From: Polyangiaceae bacterium
GTDB taxonomy: Bacteria > Myxococcota_A > Polyangia > Polyangiales > Polyangiaceae
Direction: 5' to 3'
DNA: 64,000 nucleotides
NCBI GenBank assembly: GCA_016715885.1
Contig: JADJXL010000025.1
Span: forward strand, 1,155,196 to 1,219,195
The stretch's first letter is position 1, and each line of letters starts with the position of its first letter. The notes under the pieces are model-generated. The model saw only the letters and a list, made by a program, of their open reading frames with translations. It was not told where the DNA came from and searched no databases. The translations under genes were made by a program, and so were the position numbers. This document shows positions 18,364 to 27,150 of the stretch, in pieces.

Positions 18364-18792
18364 TCACACTGTGGGGAGCTCGGAGGTGCAGTTCGGGCAA
18401 CGTGATGCTTTGACCGGAATGGCCGAATAACACTTCGGGCATTCTTTCGTCGTTGGAGCAGCGGCGACCGCTTCTTGTTTTCTCTTGAGTCGATTCATTT
18501 GCCGAATCAAGAAAAAGATGGCGAACGCAACGATCACGAAGTCCAAGATGGTGTTGATGAATGCGCCATAACGAATGGCAACGGCCTCCGTCGTGGCTGT
18601 CTTTTCTTTCAGGACAATCGCAAGATTGGAAAAATCGACGTTGCCGAGGAGCAGCCCCACGGGCGGCATGATGATATCGTTGACGAACGAGTTGACGATC
18701 CTGCCGAATGCGGCACCGATCACGATGCCGACCGCCAGGTCGACGACGTTGCCCCGCATCGCGAATTCCTTGAATTCTTTCAGCATTCCCAT
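18364..18792 (-). CDS. mscL: Large-conductance mechanosensitive channel MscL with C-terminal zinc ribbon
   Basis: This 142-residue channel opens at high membrane tension to release solutes after osmotic downshock. The MscL signature is clear: KEFKEFAMRGNVVDLAVGIVIGAAF with TM1, then NDIIMPPVG, and TM2 around TILDFVIVAFAIFFLIRQMN. The tail ends in a CxxC...CxxC ribbon (ECPKCYSAIPVKASRCPNCTSEL), a variant found in many MscL proteins outside enterics that probably binds zinc. The signature starts at the chosen ATG. Its presence near trehalose synthesis genes fits osmotic adaptation, though it is a separate minus-strand gene. Confidence 0.96.
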   Translation of the reverse strand: MGMLKEFKEFAMRGNVVDLAVGIVIGAAFGRIVNSFVNDIIMPPVGLLLGNVDFSNLAIVLKEKTATTEAVAIRYGAFINTILDFVIVAFAIFFLIRQMNRLKRKQEAVAAAPTTKECPKCYSAIPVKASRCPNCTSELPTV

Positions 18793-19018
18793 CGAAATAT
18801 CTTTCTCGCGGGCGGCAACCGTTCCCGCGGCAAACGGTACATCCCCGACAAGAGGTTGCGCAAAGCCACGTCGCTTTCCGCTCCGGTCATCCCGATGTCG
18901 GATATATGGTTGCCGTGCACACGGTTTGAGATGCGGCAGAAGTAAGAACGGTTTCTATCGACGCCGAGCCCAGCAGGCGCATGGCGCATCGTGATGTGAA
19001 GGTGCTTGAAGATTGAAA

Positions 19019-19564
19019 TTACGAATCCGACGCAATCGCCGACCAGGGAAATGGCTGCGGCAGCGGATCGTCGTTCAGCCCAATGCGCTCGCCATCGAGC
19101 GATATTTTTTGCATGGCGCGCACTTCCACGGAATGCGCATTCGCTTGCATTTCGACCGCGGATGCCTCGAGCCGCTCGGACCCTTCGACACGCGTGTGGT
19201 GATCGCCGCCAACGCGTTCGCGCAAGGATCCGCCTGCATCGAGCTGCATGTCGCCTTTGGCATGCAATGCAACTTCATCGGCTTCGATGCGTACTTTGCG
19301 GGTCGCGACGAGATCGATGCTCGCTCCCGAAAACGATAGCACCGGCCCCGCGTCGGTCACTTCGATACGAAGGACGACGTTGCCCTCGGTGCTCCGAATC
19401 GTGAGCTGATCCCGCGCTCCATCGGCACGCAATTCGTAATGACGACCCGACGTGAGTGTAATGCTCGTTGCCTCTACCGGAGCATCGACGCGTTCGAGCA
19501 GATCGGTGTTGGCTTCGGCGAGCGCAACATCGAGCGTCGATTCTTTGCACTTGACTTGTGTCAT
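19019..19564 (-). CDS. VgrG-associated beta-helix protein (type VI spike accessory)
   Basis: This 181-residue protein is divergent from vgrG. After a short N-terminal region (MTQVKCKESTLDVALAEAN) it is built of repeating beta-strand phrases such as SGRHYELRADGARDQLTIRS and TRKVRIEADEVALHAKGDMQLDAGGSL, then HHTRVEGSERLEASAVEMQAN. These are like the triple-stranded beta-helix of VgrG/gp5 needle tails and of the DUF3540/DUF2345 class proteins encoded near vgrG. No signal peptide is present. The start at 19564 is preferred because the beta-helix pattern begins soon after and the next upstream ATG would run into the vgrG gene. A structural or chaperone role at the spike is inferred. Confidence 0.65.
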   Translation of the reverse strand: MTQVKCKESTLDVALAEANTDLLERVDAPVEATSITLTSGRHYELRADGARDQLTIRSTEGNVVLRIEVTDAGPVLSFSGASIDLVATRKVRIEADEVALHAKGDMQLDAGGSLRERVGGDHHTRVEGSERLEASAVEMQANAHSVEVRAMQKISLDGERIGLNDDPLPQPFPWSAIASDS

Positions 19565-19690
19565 GGGTCGGCACGTGCGCACCGAATCGAACAGCGTCGG
19601 TGTGCGATGGAACGAGTACCACACGTGGGGCAAAAATTGAACGTTCCCTCGAGCAAAAAAATAGGATATGGATGTCGACGACCTTGGGGG

Positions 19691-19710
19691 GTGCGATCGC
19701 AAAATCGCAC
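19691..19710. promoter_or_regulatory. Inverted repeat upstream of vgrG
   Basis: GTGCGAT and ATCGCAC form a perfect 7-bp inverted repeat with a 6-nt spacer, about 25 bases before the vgrG ATG. It could be an operator or an RNA hairpin near the ribosome binding site (AAAGGAG at about 19723). There is no direct evidence for either. Confidence 0.35.
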
Positions 19711-19734
19711 GACCCGTGTTCCAAAGGAGCGCCC

Positions 19735-22212
19735 ATGAAGGCCCATGCATTTCAGCATCGCGGGAATCAAGCAGATTTCGTTCTCGGAACACGCGTCGAC
19801 GGCTGGAAGGGTTTCGACGTGGTGCGTTTTCGCGCCGTCGAGGAACTGAGCCAACCGTTCCGTTACGACATCGTGCTGCGTAGGCGTGTCGAAGATGGTC
19901 CCGTGAACCTCGACGATTTGCTCGATGGCGGAGCGAGCTTTCGTATCGCCTGCGAGGAGCGATGGCGAACGGTGCACGGGATCATCGTGGAAGCCGAGGA
20001 AGTGGATCGAACGGACAAGTTGTTTTATTATCGTGTGCTGCTCGCGCCGCATCTGGTCCGATCCATGTACCGGCGGAGGTGTCGGACGTTCGTTCAGCGA
20101 ACGCTCGGGGAAATCATCGAGAGCGTGCTCGAGAACCGGACACAGGACAATCCGACGGGGCTGTCGGGGCTGACGAAGCGCACGAAAGCGCCGACTGCGG
20201 CCGAGACGATGCCCGATTTCGACGATTTTCGCGAGCCTCGGGGCGAATACATGATGCGGGTATCCGACGAGGCGCGGCTGAAGAATGCGCAGCTCTATCG
20301 ATTCGTAGCGCAATACAACGAATCGGATTTCGATTTCGTGTCGCGGCTGCTCGAGCAAGAGGGAATCAGCTATTACTTCGAGCATACGAACGATTCGGTG
20401 GTGATGATTTTGACGGACGCTCCGGGGCAGAAACCGCTGTTTGCGGAGGACGCGAAACTCACGATGCGAGCGGTGGCGCAAGCTGGAGCGAGCGCGGATC
20501 AGGAGGTCGTACGGGGGCTGCGGGAATCGCTGCGCAATCGATCGAGGTCCGTTGCGATGCGTGAATACGACTGGCGACGGAGCAATCAGGTGTTCACGCA
20601 TCGGAGCGAAGCGGACGAGGCGCATTTCGATTACGCGGGGCATTATGAATTTCCTGCCAAGGATGATCAGCTCGACCAACCCGTAGGCCAATTCCCATCG
20701 AAGATAAGGCTCGAAAGGTTCGAGGCGGAGCGGCAATTGCGCGAAGGATTCGGTACGATTCGCACGATGGAGCCGGGGCATCGCATCGAGCTGCACGATG
20801 GCGACAATTTGCGAGACGACATCGACTTGCTCATCGTACGCGTCGAATCCATGGCCACGCAGCACGACGTCGCGGGCAGCGAGCTCGAGCACGAGCATTT
20901 CGGGTTTCGAACGACGAAACAATCGATTGGGGCGTATGAAAATCGGTTCGTCGTATTGGGGGCCGACGTCCCATTTCGTCCGGCAATGATCACGCCGAAG
21001 CCTCGCATTCATGGGCTTCAGGTCGCGCGCGTGACGGCCGAGGAGAGCGGTGTGGTGACGATTGGCGACGGCGTCGTGAGCACGCCGCCCGACATTCATT
21101 GCGACGAATATGGGAACGTGCGGATTCGTTTTCCGTGGGATCAGCGCAAACCCGAAGAGAACACGCCAAGCTCGGATTGGGTACGCGTAGCGCATTTTTG
21201 GGCTGGCAGCGATTATGGCGCACAGCACGTGCCGCGCGTGGGCCACGAAGTGCTCGTGGCGTTCATGCAGGGCGATCCGGATAGGCCCGTCATCGTGGGT
21301 CGAGTCTACAATCCGCAATCACCGCCGCCTTATCCGCCAACGGCGAGCGCCAAGGCGAAAACGCAAACGACGTGGAAGAGCGCAAGCTCGTCGGTGACCG
21401 AACGGACGGAAGGTTTCAATGAATTCAGGTTCACCGATTACACGGGCGAGCAGGAAGTGTACTTGCAAGCCGAAAAGGACTTCAACGAGCTGGTCAAGGA
21501 TTCGCACTCGACGAGCGTCGGTGGCAACCAGTCGAATTCTGTGGGCAATGATCAATCGAATTCGGTGAAAGGCAATCGCACGCACGACGTCGTCGGTACC
21601 GAAAGCGTGCACGTGCACGGGAACAGGACGACGCAATTCGACGCGAACGAAGATCATACGGTGAACGCCTTTTTGACGACGAACGTAGGTGCCAACGAAG
21701 AGCACACGGTGGGAGGTTTTTTGAAAACCAAGGTGGGCGCCAATGAAACGCGCGAAATCGGAGCTTTTCGCGGCACCAAAGTGGGCGCCAACGATGATCT
21801 GAACGTCGGTGCATGGCGAAACACCACGGTTGGTTCAGGCGAAAATCGCACGGTGAGCGGGCCGGATAACGTCACGGTCTCGGGGGATCGACGCGTGACG
21901 GTCGGCGGAAGCCAAATCATGAACGCGAATGCAAACCACGAAATGGGATCGACCAACACGTACATCCGCCCCTCGGGTGATTTCCAGGTCAATTCCACGA
22001 CGGCCGGGTTCAACCAAACGGGCTCGTTCTACGTGAACGTCAATGGTTGCACGATATCATGCAGCGCTGGCAAATTGGTGCTCGACAATGGCGCAGGTGC
22101 TGCCATTTCGCTCGTGGGCGGGATCATCGTGGTGAAATCGGGAGGACCCACCAATTTAACGGCTGGAGGACCTCTCAATGCCACGGCACCCACCATCAAA
22201 CTGAACGGTTGA
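19735..22212 (+). CDS. vgrG: VgrG type VI secretion spike protein
   Basis: This 825-residue spike trimer subunit has a gp27-like base (about 1-380, starting FVLGTRVDGWKGFDVVRFRAVEELSQPFRYDI and including SDFDFVSRLLEQEGISYYFEH). The gp5 OB-fold follows (IHCDEYGNVRIRFPWDQ ... SDWVRVAHFWAGSDYGAQHVPRVGHEVLVAFMQGDPDRPVIVGRVYN), a near-exact match to the VgrG signature. The C-terminal needle has repeats of the VGANE-x-(H/R)-x-V-G type. After the needle is a further 90 residues ending VVKSGGPTNLTAGGPLNATAP, typical of a tip that docks a PAAR protein. No toxin domain is fused. The start at 19735 is set by AAAGGAG five bases upstream. It heads a run of genes to 27929; no sheath, baseplate or ATPase genes of the secretion system are in the window. 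Confidence 0.95.
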   Translation: MKAHAFQHRGNQADFVLGTRVDGWKGFDVVRFRAVEELSQPFRYDIVLRRRVEDGPVNLDDLLDGGASFRIACEERWRTVHGIIVEAEEVDRTDKLFYYRVLLAPHLVRSMYRRRCRTFVQRTLGEIIESVLENRTQDNPTGLSGLTKRTKAPTAAETMPDFDDFREPRGEYMMRVSDEARLKNAQLYRFVAQYNESDFDFVSRLLEQEGISYYFEHTNDSVVMILTDAPGQKPLFAEDAKLTMRAVAQAGASADQEVVRGLRESLRNRSRSVAMREYDWRRSNQVFTHRSEADEAHFDYAGHYEFPAKDDQLDQPVGQFPSKIRLERFEAERQLREGFGTIRTMEPGHRIELHDGDNLRDDIDLLIVRVESMATQHDVAGSELEHEHFGFRTTKQSIGAYENRFVVLGADVPFRPAMITPKPRIHGLQVARVTAEESGVVTIGDGVVSTPPDIHCDEYGNVRIRFPWDQRKPEENTPSSDWVRVAHFWAGSDYGAQHVPRVGHEVLVAFMQGDPDRPVIVGRVYNPQSPPPYPPTASAKAKTQTTWKSASSSVTERTEGFNEFRFTDYTGEQEVYLQAEKDFNELVKDSHSTSVGGNQSNSVGNDQSNSVKGNRTHDVVGTESVHVHGNRTTQFDANEDHTVNAFLTTNVGANEEHTVGGFLKTKVGANETREIGAFRGTKVGANDDLNVGAWRNTTVGSGENRTVSGPDNVTVSGDRRVTVGGSQIMNANANHEMGSTNTYIRPSGDFQVNSTTAGFNQTGSFYVNVNGCTISCSAGKLVLDNGAGAAISLVGGIIVVKSGGPTNLTAGGPLNATAPTIKLNG

Positions 22213-22222
22213 CGGAGCGCCC

Positions 22223-23266
22223 ATGTTCGTTCGCAACCGAACGGAGCACAAAGCAACACTCACACGTGGTCACGTGAGCGATACGCTCTCGGTGGCGACC
22301 GTGGTGGTCGTTTCGACGTATCGAATCGACGAACGCGGCGCATTGCATGTGGATTCCAATCGAAAAGCCGCACCCACGGATGCTCCGACGACGGAGCATT
22401 ACGCATTGTGGCACGAGGTTTCGGTCACGGCATCGGGAATGGTCTACGGGCCTGCTCGGCCGCCATTCGTCGTGGCGGTATCCTTGCGCGTGGGCGACGT
22501 ATTGCGCCGCGTCGCCGTATTCGGCGACAGGCGCTGGGAACGAGCGTTTGGCGGCGATCTCGTGCCGTCGGATCCGGCGCCATTCGATGCTCTGCCGCTG
22601 GCGTTCGACCGAGCATATGGGGGCAAATTCGACATGCCCCCGGGACCCGATCCATTGACGGGGTTTCCGCACCCCGGAGGCACGATGGCATTTGCAAAAA
22701 ACCCGGAAGGGCGTGGGTTTTACCTGGATGCGGCGTCGGCCGAAGACGGCTTGCTTCCGAATATCGAATTGCCCGAAAAACTCGTCCAAAAATGGGACGA
22801 TCGCCCCGAACCGGCGGGTTTTGCTCCGTGCCCCGAGCTTGTAGCGTTGCGAATGACCGATGACTTTCTCCTGCGCATGACGGGTCTGCGTCCCGAATCG
22901 CCTCCGCCCGAATGGACGCCCGCGACGTTCGCGCCCCATATGCCGGTCGTGGCCATGCGAGCGATTCATCATGCGCCGGGCCGGCTGATCTTTCCCACAG
23001 TGCCCGCAGGCACGCGCATCGAATTGACCGGCTTGGGCCGAAAGCCATTGCGATTCGACGTTCCAGGGCCTCCGGCGAAGGTCGTGACGGCATCGAGCAA
23101 TGCACCGAATGCGCCCACCGGTTCGCCATTGCGGTCCGAGCTTCGTTCCATTCACATCGATGCGGATGAACGGCACGTTTTGTTCGCACACGGATATACG
23201 ATGACGTATCGGCGCGATTTTGCACCAGAATGGTTGCTCGTGCTTCCCTCCCCTACACCGAGCTGA
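22223..23266 (+). CDS. DUF2169 family type VI accessory protein (first copy)
   Basis: The protein has 347 residues and lies 10 bases after vgrG. It matches the DUF2169 pattern: an N-terminal VVVVSTYRIDERG strand, the central GDRRWERAFGGDLVPSDPAPFDALPLAFDRAYGG block, DPLTGFPHPGGTMAFAKNPEGRGFY, and a C-terminal MPVVAMRAIHHAPGRLIFPTVPAG region. DUF2169 proteins are found beside VgrG and PAAR genes and are thought to act as adaptors that load effectors or PAAR caps on the spike. No signal peptide is seen, so it is cytoplasmic. A second, differently diverged copy follows two genes later, suggesting two cargo or adaptor specificities. Confidence 0.85.
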   Translation: MFVRNRTEHKATLTRGHVSDTLSVATVVVVSTYRIDERGALHVDSNRKAAPTDAPTTEHYALWHEVSVTASGMVYGPARPPFVVAVSLRVGDVLRRVAVFGDRRWERAFGGDLVPSDPAPFDALPLAFDRAYGGKFDMPPGPDPLTGFPHPGGTMAFAKNPEGRGFYLDAASAEDGLLPNIELPEKLVQKWDDRPEPAGFAPCPELVALRMTDDFLLRMTGLRPESPPPEWTPATFAPHMPVVAMRAIHHAPGRLIFPTVPAGTRIELTGLGRKPLRFDVPGPPAKVVTASSNAPNAPTGSPLRSELRSIHIDADERHVLFAHGYTMTYRRDFAPEWLLVLPSPTPS

Positions 23267-23279
23267 AAAGGAGCTGAAC

Positions 23280-23990
23280 GTGGCGGCGAATTTTTATGAC
23301 AATGCAGGGGTGATGGCAGGATGCGACATTCACAAATTCTGGGCCCCCGGACCTCCGCCCACGTTGCTGACGCCGGTGCCCATCTTCGGGCACATCGTCG
23401 CTGCACCATTTTTGTGGCCTCCAGCGACGTTTTGGAAGCGCACGGGGACGGTCAAGTCGGACAATTGGCAAATGATTCAAGGCGGCTTCGACCTTTATTT
23501 GGTCCCGCACATCCCGTGGCCAGCTCCGCAAGGGTGGTACGAACCGCTGGAGCTCATCATGGTTCATATGAATGCGGGAAGCAAAGCGCAGCTCACCGTG
23601 CACAGCGTCACCGGGATGGGCAATCCGCTCGCGACGTGTATCGTCAGCGCCGTGGGGCTGAACGTCAATTGCCAAGAAGCGGGTTTGTCCGCGCCAACGG
23701 GGGCCGTCGTCAACATCAATTCGGTGGAAACGAGCCCGACGGCGGGCGACTATGCCGGCGCGGTCGTGGGCTGGGCCGTCGATGCGGCCCTTGGATGGGC
23801 CATGGATTCTCTGCCCGATTGGGCGAAACATGGATGGCGTCGAATAGGGGACGTTCCTTATCTGAAAGTGCTCGACGTCCCTTCGCATGTACAAAACTTC
23901 GTGCAACGATGGGTCGATTCGAGCTTCAGCGAAGCCGTCGATGGATTTACGGGCGACGTCAAAGGCGTGTTCGGGGGTAGCGGGACGTGA
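23280..23990 (+). CDS. PAAR-like spike tip protein
   Basis: The protein has 236 residues and a GTG start at 23280 preceded by AAAAGGAG. The first half is rich in Pro, His and Gly with hydrophobic strands (MAGCDIHKFWAPGPPPTLLTPVPIFGH, LVPHIPWPAPQGW) and contains repeated Gly-Asn-Pro and Val-Asn-Ile-Asn-Ser phrases, as in PAAR-like proteins that cap VgrG. The second half is more helical (VDAALGWAMDSLPDWAKHGW ... VQRWVDSSFSEAVDGF) and might be a small effector or adaptor. It sits between two DUF2169 genes and overlaps the next start as GTGA. The PAAR assignment rests on context and composition rather than a clear motif, hence the moderate confidence. Confidence 0.6.
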   Translation: MAANFYDNAGVMAGCDIHKFWAPGPPPTLLTPVPIFGHIVAAPFLWPPATFWKRTGTVKSDNWQMIQGGFDLYLVPHIPWPAPQGWYEPLELIMVHMNAGSKAQLTVHSVTGMGNPLATCIVSAVGLNVNCQEAGLSAPTGAVVNINSVETSPTAGDYAGAVVGWAVDAALGWAMDSLPDWAKHGWRRIGDVPYLKVLDVPSHVQNFVQRWVDSSFSEAVDGFTGDVKGVFGGSGT

Positions 23991-25171
23991 GCAGCTCGGC
24001 AATTCATAGTTATCGTTTTCCCACGGGCAAAAGTTACCTGTCGCTCACGGTGAAACGCACGTATCACATCCGTCCCGGCGCACGGGCGGAAGTGGCGCGA
24101 GAGCACGAAGAAATCGTCGAAAAGCCCGTGTATGCGGATTCCACGAACGAGGGAGCATTCCATAGGCTCGTCCACGATACCGATCGATTCTGCCCGGAAA
24201 AACCATTGACGGATGTGCTCGTCCGAGGCAGCGCTCATTCCGCGCGTGGTGCTGTTTCATCGCTGATTGCGGCGGTGGAGGTCGGTGCGGCGAAAAAGCA
24301 AGTGCGCGTCGTGGGGCAGCGGCGCATCGAGCTCGGTGCGGGCGGGCGGTTGTCGTTCACGAGCCCCGAACCGTTCGTTCGATTGCCTCTTTTGTGGGAT
24401 CATGCATTCGGCGGACGCGACGCTCATGCAGAAGCAAAATTGTCCGACACGGGCACGGCATTCGGTCGCTCGCGGCATGGTTTGGCGGCGCTCGCCCATG
24501 GAGTGCCAAACCCGAAGGAGGGTGGTTATTCCGTGAGCTATCCGCGGAACATTTCGGGTCGCGGATACTTCGTCGACATGGACATCGAGCGTATCGGCGG
24601 CGTAGCGCTTCCCAACCTGGAAGATCCGGCGGATCCCGTCTTGCCCGAACGCCTTTTGGTCAAGGATCCGCTCGATTGGATGGATCTGCCGGTTGCGGCT
24701 TGTTTCGAGCCCATCGATACGCTCACGTTTCCTCGTGCCGTGTTCATGGTGCCGCATGCAGCCAATGCACCGAAGCGGCCCGTTCATGAATTGTCGACGG
24801 GCGCGATTTTGCCTGCGGATCTCGCGGACGAGCGTTTTCCAAGGGTGCCTCCCAATCCGCGTCTTTTCAATTGTGCGCCGGCCGGTCTGGCGGTATGCCG
24901 GTTGTCTGGCGGCGAGCGCGTAAAACTGCACAACCTGCACCCCAAATACGAGATATTGGAATTCGATCTCCCTGGCGAACGACCTCGGCTGCTGATTGAA
25001 CCTCCGGGCTGCAAGGCCGCCGATCTGCCAAGTCAGCTCGCGACGATATGGATCGAGCCGGAGGCGGAGCGGCTGACTTTGACGTGGGCCGGGAAACTCG
25101 AAGTCGCCGTGCCGTTTCCCGAAGAAATGCTGAAAAAGGTGCGCCATGCGGCAACGTTTGGCCGAGATTGA
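23987..25171 (+). CDS. DUF2169 family type VI accessory protein (second copy)
   Basis: This is a 394-residue DUF2169 protein beginning at a GTG whose bases overlap the preceding stop (GTGA), so translation is coupled. Recognisable blocks are SYLSLTVKRTYHI, RFCPEKPLTDVLVRGSAHS, VRVVGQRRIELGAGG, LLWDHAFGGRDAHAE, NPKEGGYSVSYPRNISGRGYFVD, and a C-terminal FNCAPAGLAVCRLSGGERVKLHNLHPK. It is longer and clearly diverged from the 22223 copy, so the two are old paralogues, not a recent duplication. The expected role is the same kind of cytoplasmic adaptor for spike-tip loading. Confidence 0.85.
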   Translation: MSSSAIHSYRFPTGKSYLSLTVKRTYHIRPGARAEVAREHEEIVEKPVYADSTNEGAFHRLVHDTDRFCPEKPLTDVLVRGSAHSARGAVSSLIAAVEVGAAKKQVRVVGQRRIELGAGGRLSFTSPEPFVRLPLLWDHAFGGRDAHAEAKLSDTGTAFGRSRHGLAALAHGVPNPKEGGYSVSYPRNISGRGYFVDMDIERIGGVALPNLEDPADPVLPERLLVKDPLDWMDLPVAACFEPIDTLTFPRAVFMVPHAANAPKRPVHELSTGAILPADLADERFPRVPPNPRLFNCAPAGLAVCRLSGGERVKLHNLHPKYEILEFDLPGERPRLLIEPPGCKAADLPSQLATIWIEPEAERLTLTWAGKLEVAVPFPEEMLKKVRHAATFGRD

Positions 25172-25183
25172 CTACGTCGAGGA

Positions 25184-26047
25184 ATGAACATCGTGTCCCC
25201 GGTTCACAAGTCTCCACCACTCGATCCCAAAGCGAAAGGTTCTTTCGCAACCTATCAAGAATTGCGTGCCTTTCGGCCGGAGGATCCCTTTTTCGATGCG
25301 TCGTCGGGGGCGACCGAGCACGATCGATGGGCCATGGCGCGTGATCAGCGAAAACAGGCGCGCATTTTGCATAGCAGCCTCGAATACCGAATTTCCCGCG
25401 TCATCGTCTATGCCATTTTCGGATCAGTGCTCGTATTATCCATGGGACTCTTCGTACCGCTCGGCATTCGCTGGCTGATGAACCCTGCGAATGACGGTCA
25501 TCTTCGCGGTTTTTTGTATTCCGTCGTCTATGCGCTCATTGCCTGGTCGCTCGTGGGTTACGCTTGGACGCAGATTCATCGCATATCGCGCTCCGTTCGA
25601 ACGCTAGGACAAACGCTCGGGGGTTCGTGCAGCAAAAACCGATATCTCGACATTTTGGATTGGCTCGATGCGCATTGGCCTGCATCGACACCACGGGACG
25701 AAATAGAGCCGCCGGCGGCGTTGATGGAGCAACGCTGGGACATTCGTTCATCGTATCACGGCCGCCCGCTGCTGATCCTGGTACACAGGCGGCTCGGCAG
25801 CAGGCGTGTGACTCCGCTCAGGCGATTGAGCTTTTATCTGAGCGCACCGCAAAACGAGCCGTGGCAAAGCAATGGCGTTCATCCGGCGTTGAAAGATCTC
25901 GAGGCGCTTGGGTTTTGGGCGAAGCAAACACCGGCCGGCATCTATCTCTGCCACGAGGGAATTTCTCCGGAAGCGCTCGATCCAAGTCGCGTTTCGATGG
26001 TACTGGCCATTGCTTGCCGAATGCTCGACGAAAGGGGCGAAAGATGA
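25184..26047 (+). CDS. Two-TM protein of unknown function, paralogue of the 27147 gene
   Basis: The protein has 287 residues. An N-terminal cytosolic segment (about 1-65) is followed by two membrane spans at about 70-95 (VIVYAIFGSVLVLSMGLFVPLGI) and 105-125 (FLYSVVYALIAWSLVGYAW). The C-terminal domain is shared with the protein at 27147: LGQTLGGSCSKNRYLDILDWLDAHWP, then RWDIRSSYHGRPLLILVHRR, then LSFYL, and HEGISPEALDPSRV near the end. No known family was recognised. It follows the second DUF2169 gene by 12 bases, and its stop overlaps the next ATG as ATGA. Possible roles are an immunity protein, a membrane anchor, or an effector translocation factor for the spike island; the sequence alone does not choose between them. 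Confidence 0.8.
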   Translation: MNIVSPVHKSPPLDPKAKGSFATYQELRAFRPEDPFFDASSGATEHDRWAMARDQRKQARILHSSLEYRISRVIVYAIFGSVLVLSMGLFVPLGIRWLMNPANDGHLRGFLYSVVYALIAWSLVGYAWTQIHRISRSVRTLGQTLGGSCSKNRYLDILDWLDAHWPASTPRDEIEPPAALMEQRWDIRSSYHGRPLLILVHRRLGSRRVTPLRRLSFYLSAPQNEPWQSNGVHPALKDLEALGFWAKQTPAGIYLCHEGISPEALDPSRVSMVLAIACRMLDERGER

Positions 26048-27150
26048 ATGCAACCGCAAACGGAGCGAACATGAGCGACAATGACGTTGCCGAAATCGAT
26101 CCGCCCATTGGTTTCGACAAGTGGGCGCCCATTGCAGCCGAAATGCTTCAACGTAGCTCGGCCGAGCGTCTCGAGGTCCTTCGTCGGCATTCGCTGACCC
26201 CGGAAGATTGGACACCGAGCGATACCCATTGGTCGGCGCTGTTGGCCCATGAAATCGAAGCGGGCGATCACGCGCGTGCCGACATTTATGCACAACATTG
26301 CGCGGCAGAATTCAAGGCGCGCCGCGAGAAAAGCGCACCGACGGAGCCCGTTCGCGAGGTCGAGCAGCAGCAGGTCGCCGCAGAACAAGCGGTTGCAGCC
26401 GTGCCGACCATCGAGGAAAAACCTCCGGTGGTCGACGCGCCCCCTCCATTGGCGCATGTGCCCGCCAGTATACCGGACGAGGCTCCGCCAATGCATATCG
26501 AAATGCCGGCTGCAGTACCTCCGCCCATGCTTCCAAAGCCCAAGGCGCCGAATGCATTGCAAGGTACGTCTTGGTCACTCGACATTCCAAAAGGTCCGTC
26601 GCTTCCTTTCGCGCCCTCGAGTGCATCCGGCGATTCTGCGGTGAGCGCAGCAAAGTCCGCGTTGCAAATGCCACGGCCAGCGCCGCCGTCGACGGGTCAT
26701 TCTCTGGGCCAGACCTCGGACTTGCCGGACTTGCAAAAAATTGCGCGGCAAATCATGCCTTTCAAGGGTGATGCAGCGGCGGAAAACACGTCCGCACCGA
26801 CGTCGAAAGCGAGTGCGCCCATTGCACCGGCGGCCCCGCCCATCGTCGCAGCGCCGGTGACGCCAGCGGCACCCGAGCGCGTGGAAGTGCAACCAGCGCA
26901 CCATGCGTCAGCGCCGAACGAACCGGAATGGACGCTGGAGCAATACGCTTCATTGTGCGCCGAGCTGGAATTGGCGCCCGAGCGCACGCAGGAAACGCTG
27001 CATCGTTATCGTGTGCGCCCCGATCAAAAGGCACAACTCGACGCGATCTGGGGTGCACGTATTCGCGCCGACCGAACGCTTTACGCGGCGTTTCACCATG
27101 CAAAAACGACGTATGCGGCGTGGCTCATGGGAACGAGGCACGGATCATGA
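26044..27150 (+). CDS. Protein with the same small helical domain at both ends and a Pro/Ala-rich linker
   Basis: The protein has 368 residues. Residues about 20-95 (FDKWAPIAAEMLQ ... LRRHSLTPEDWTPSDTHW ... ALLAHEIEAGDHARADIYAQH) and about 295-365 (LEQYASLCAELEL ... LHRYRVRPDQKAQLDAIW ... ARIRADRTLYAAFHHA) align as two copies of one helical domain. Each has an (R/Y)-x-x-(L/V)-x-P-(E/D) turn, a W before a helix, and a basic/aromatic end. Between them lies a flexible Pro/Ala/Val-rich linker of about 200 residues. It is coupled at both ends by ATGA overlaps with the two paralogous membrane-protein genes. No family was recognised. The layout suggests a bivalent scaffold that bridges two partners, perhaps the two membrane proteins. 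This is inference from architecture. Confidence 0.75.
   Translation: MNATANGANMSDNDVAEIDPPIGFDKWAPIAAEMLQRSSAERLEVLRRHSLTPEDWTPSDTHWSALLAHEIEAGDHARADIYAQHCAAEFKARREKSAPTEPVREVEQQQVAAEQAVAAVPTIEEKPPVVDAPPPLAHVPASIPDEAPPMHIEMPAAVPPPMLPKPKAPNALQGTSWSLDIPKGPSLPFAPSSASGDSAVSAAKSALQMPRPAPPSTGHSLGQTSDLPDLQKIARQIMPFKGDAAAENTSAPTSKASAPIAPAAPPIVAAPVTPAAPERVEVQPAHHASAPNEPEWTLEQYASLCAELELAPERTQETLHRYRVRPDQKAQLDAIWGARIRADRTLYAAFHHAKTTYAAWLMGTRHGS

Noticed and set aside
19561..21318. 585-codon minus-strand open frame across vgrG
   Set aside because: Mirror of the vgrG coding frame in G+C-rich DNA; VgrG motifs on the plus strand are decisive.
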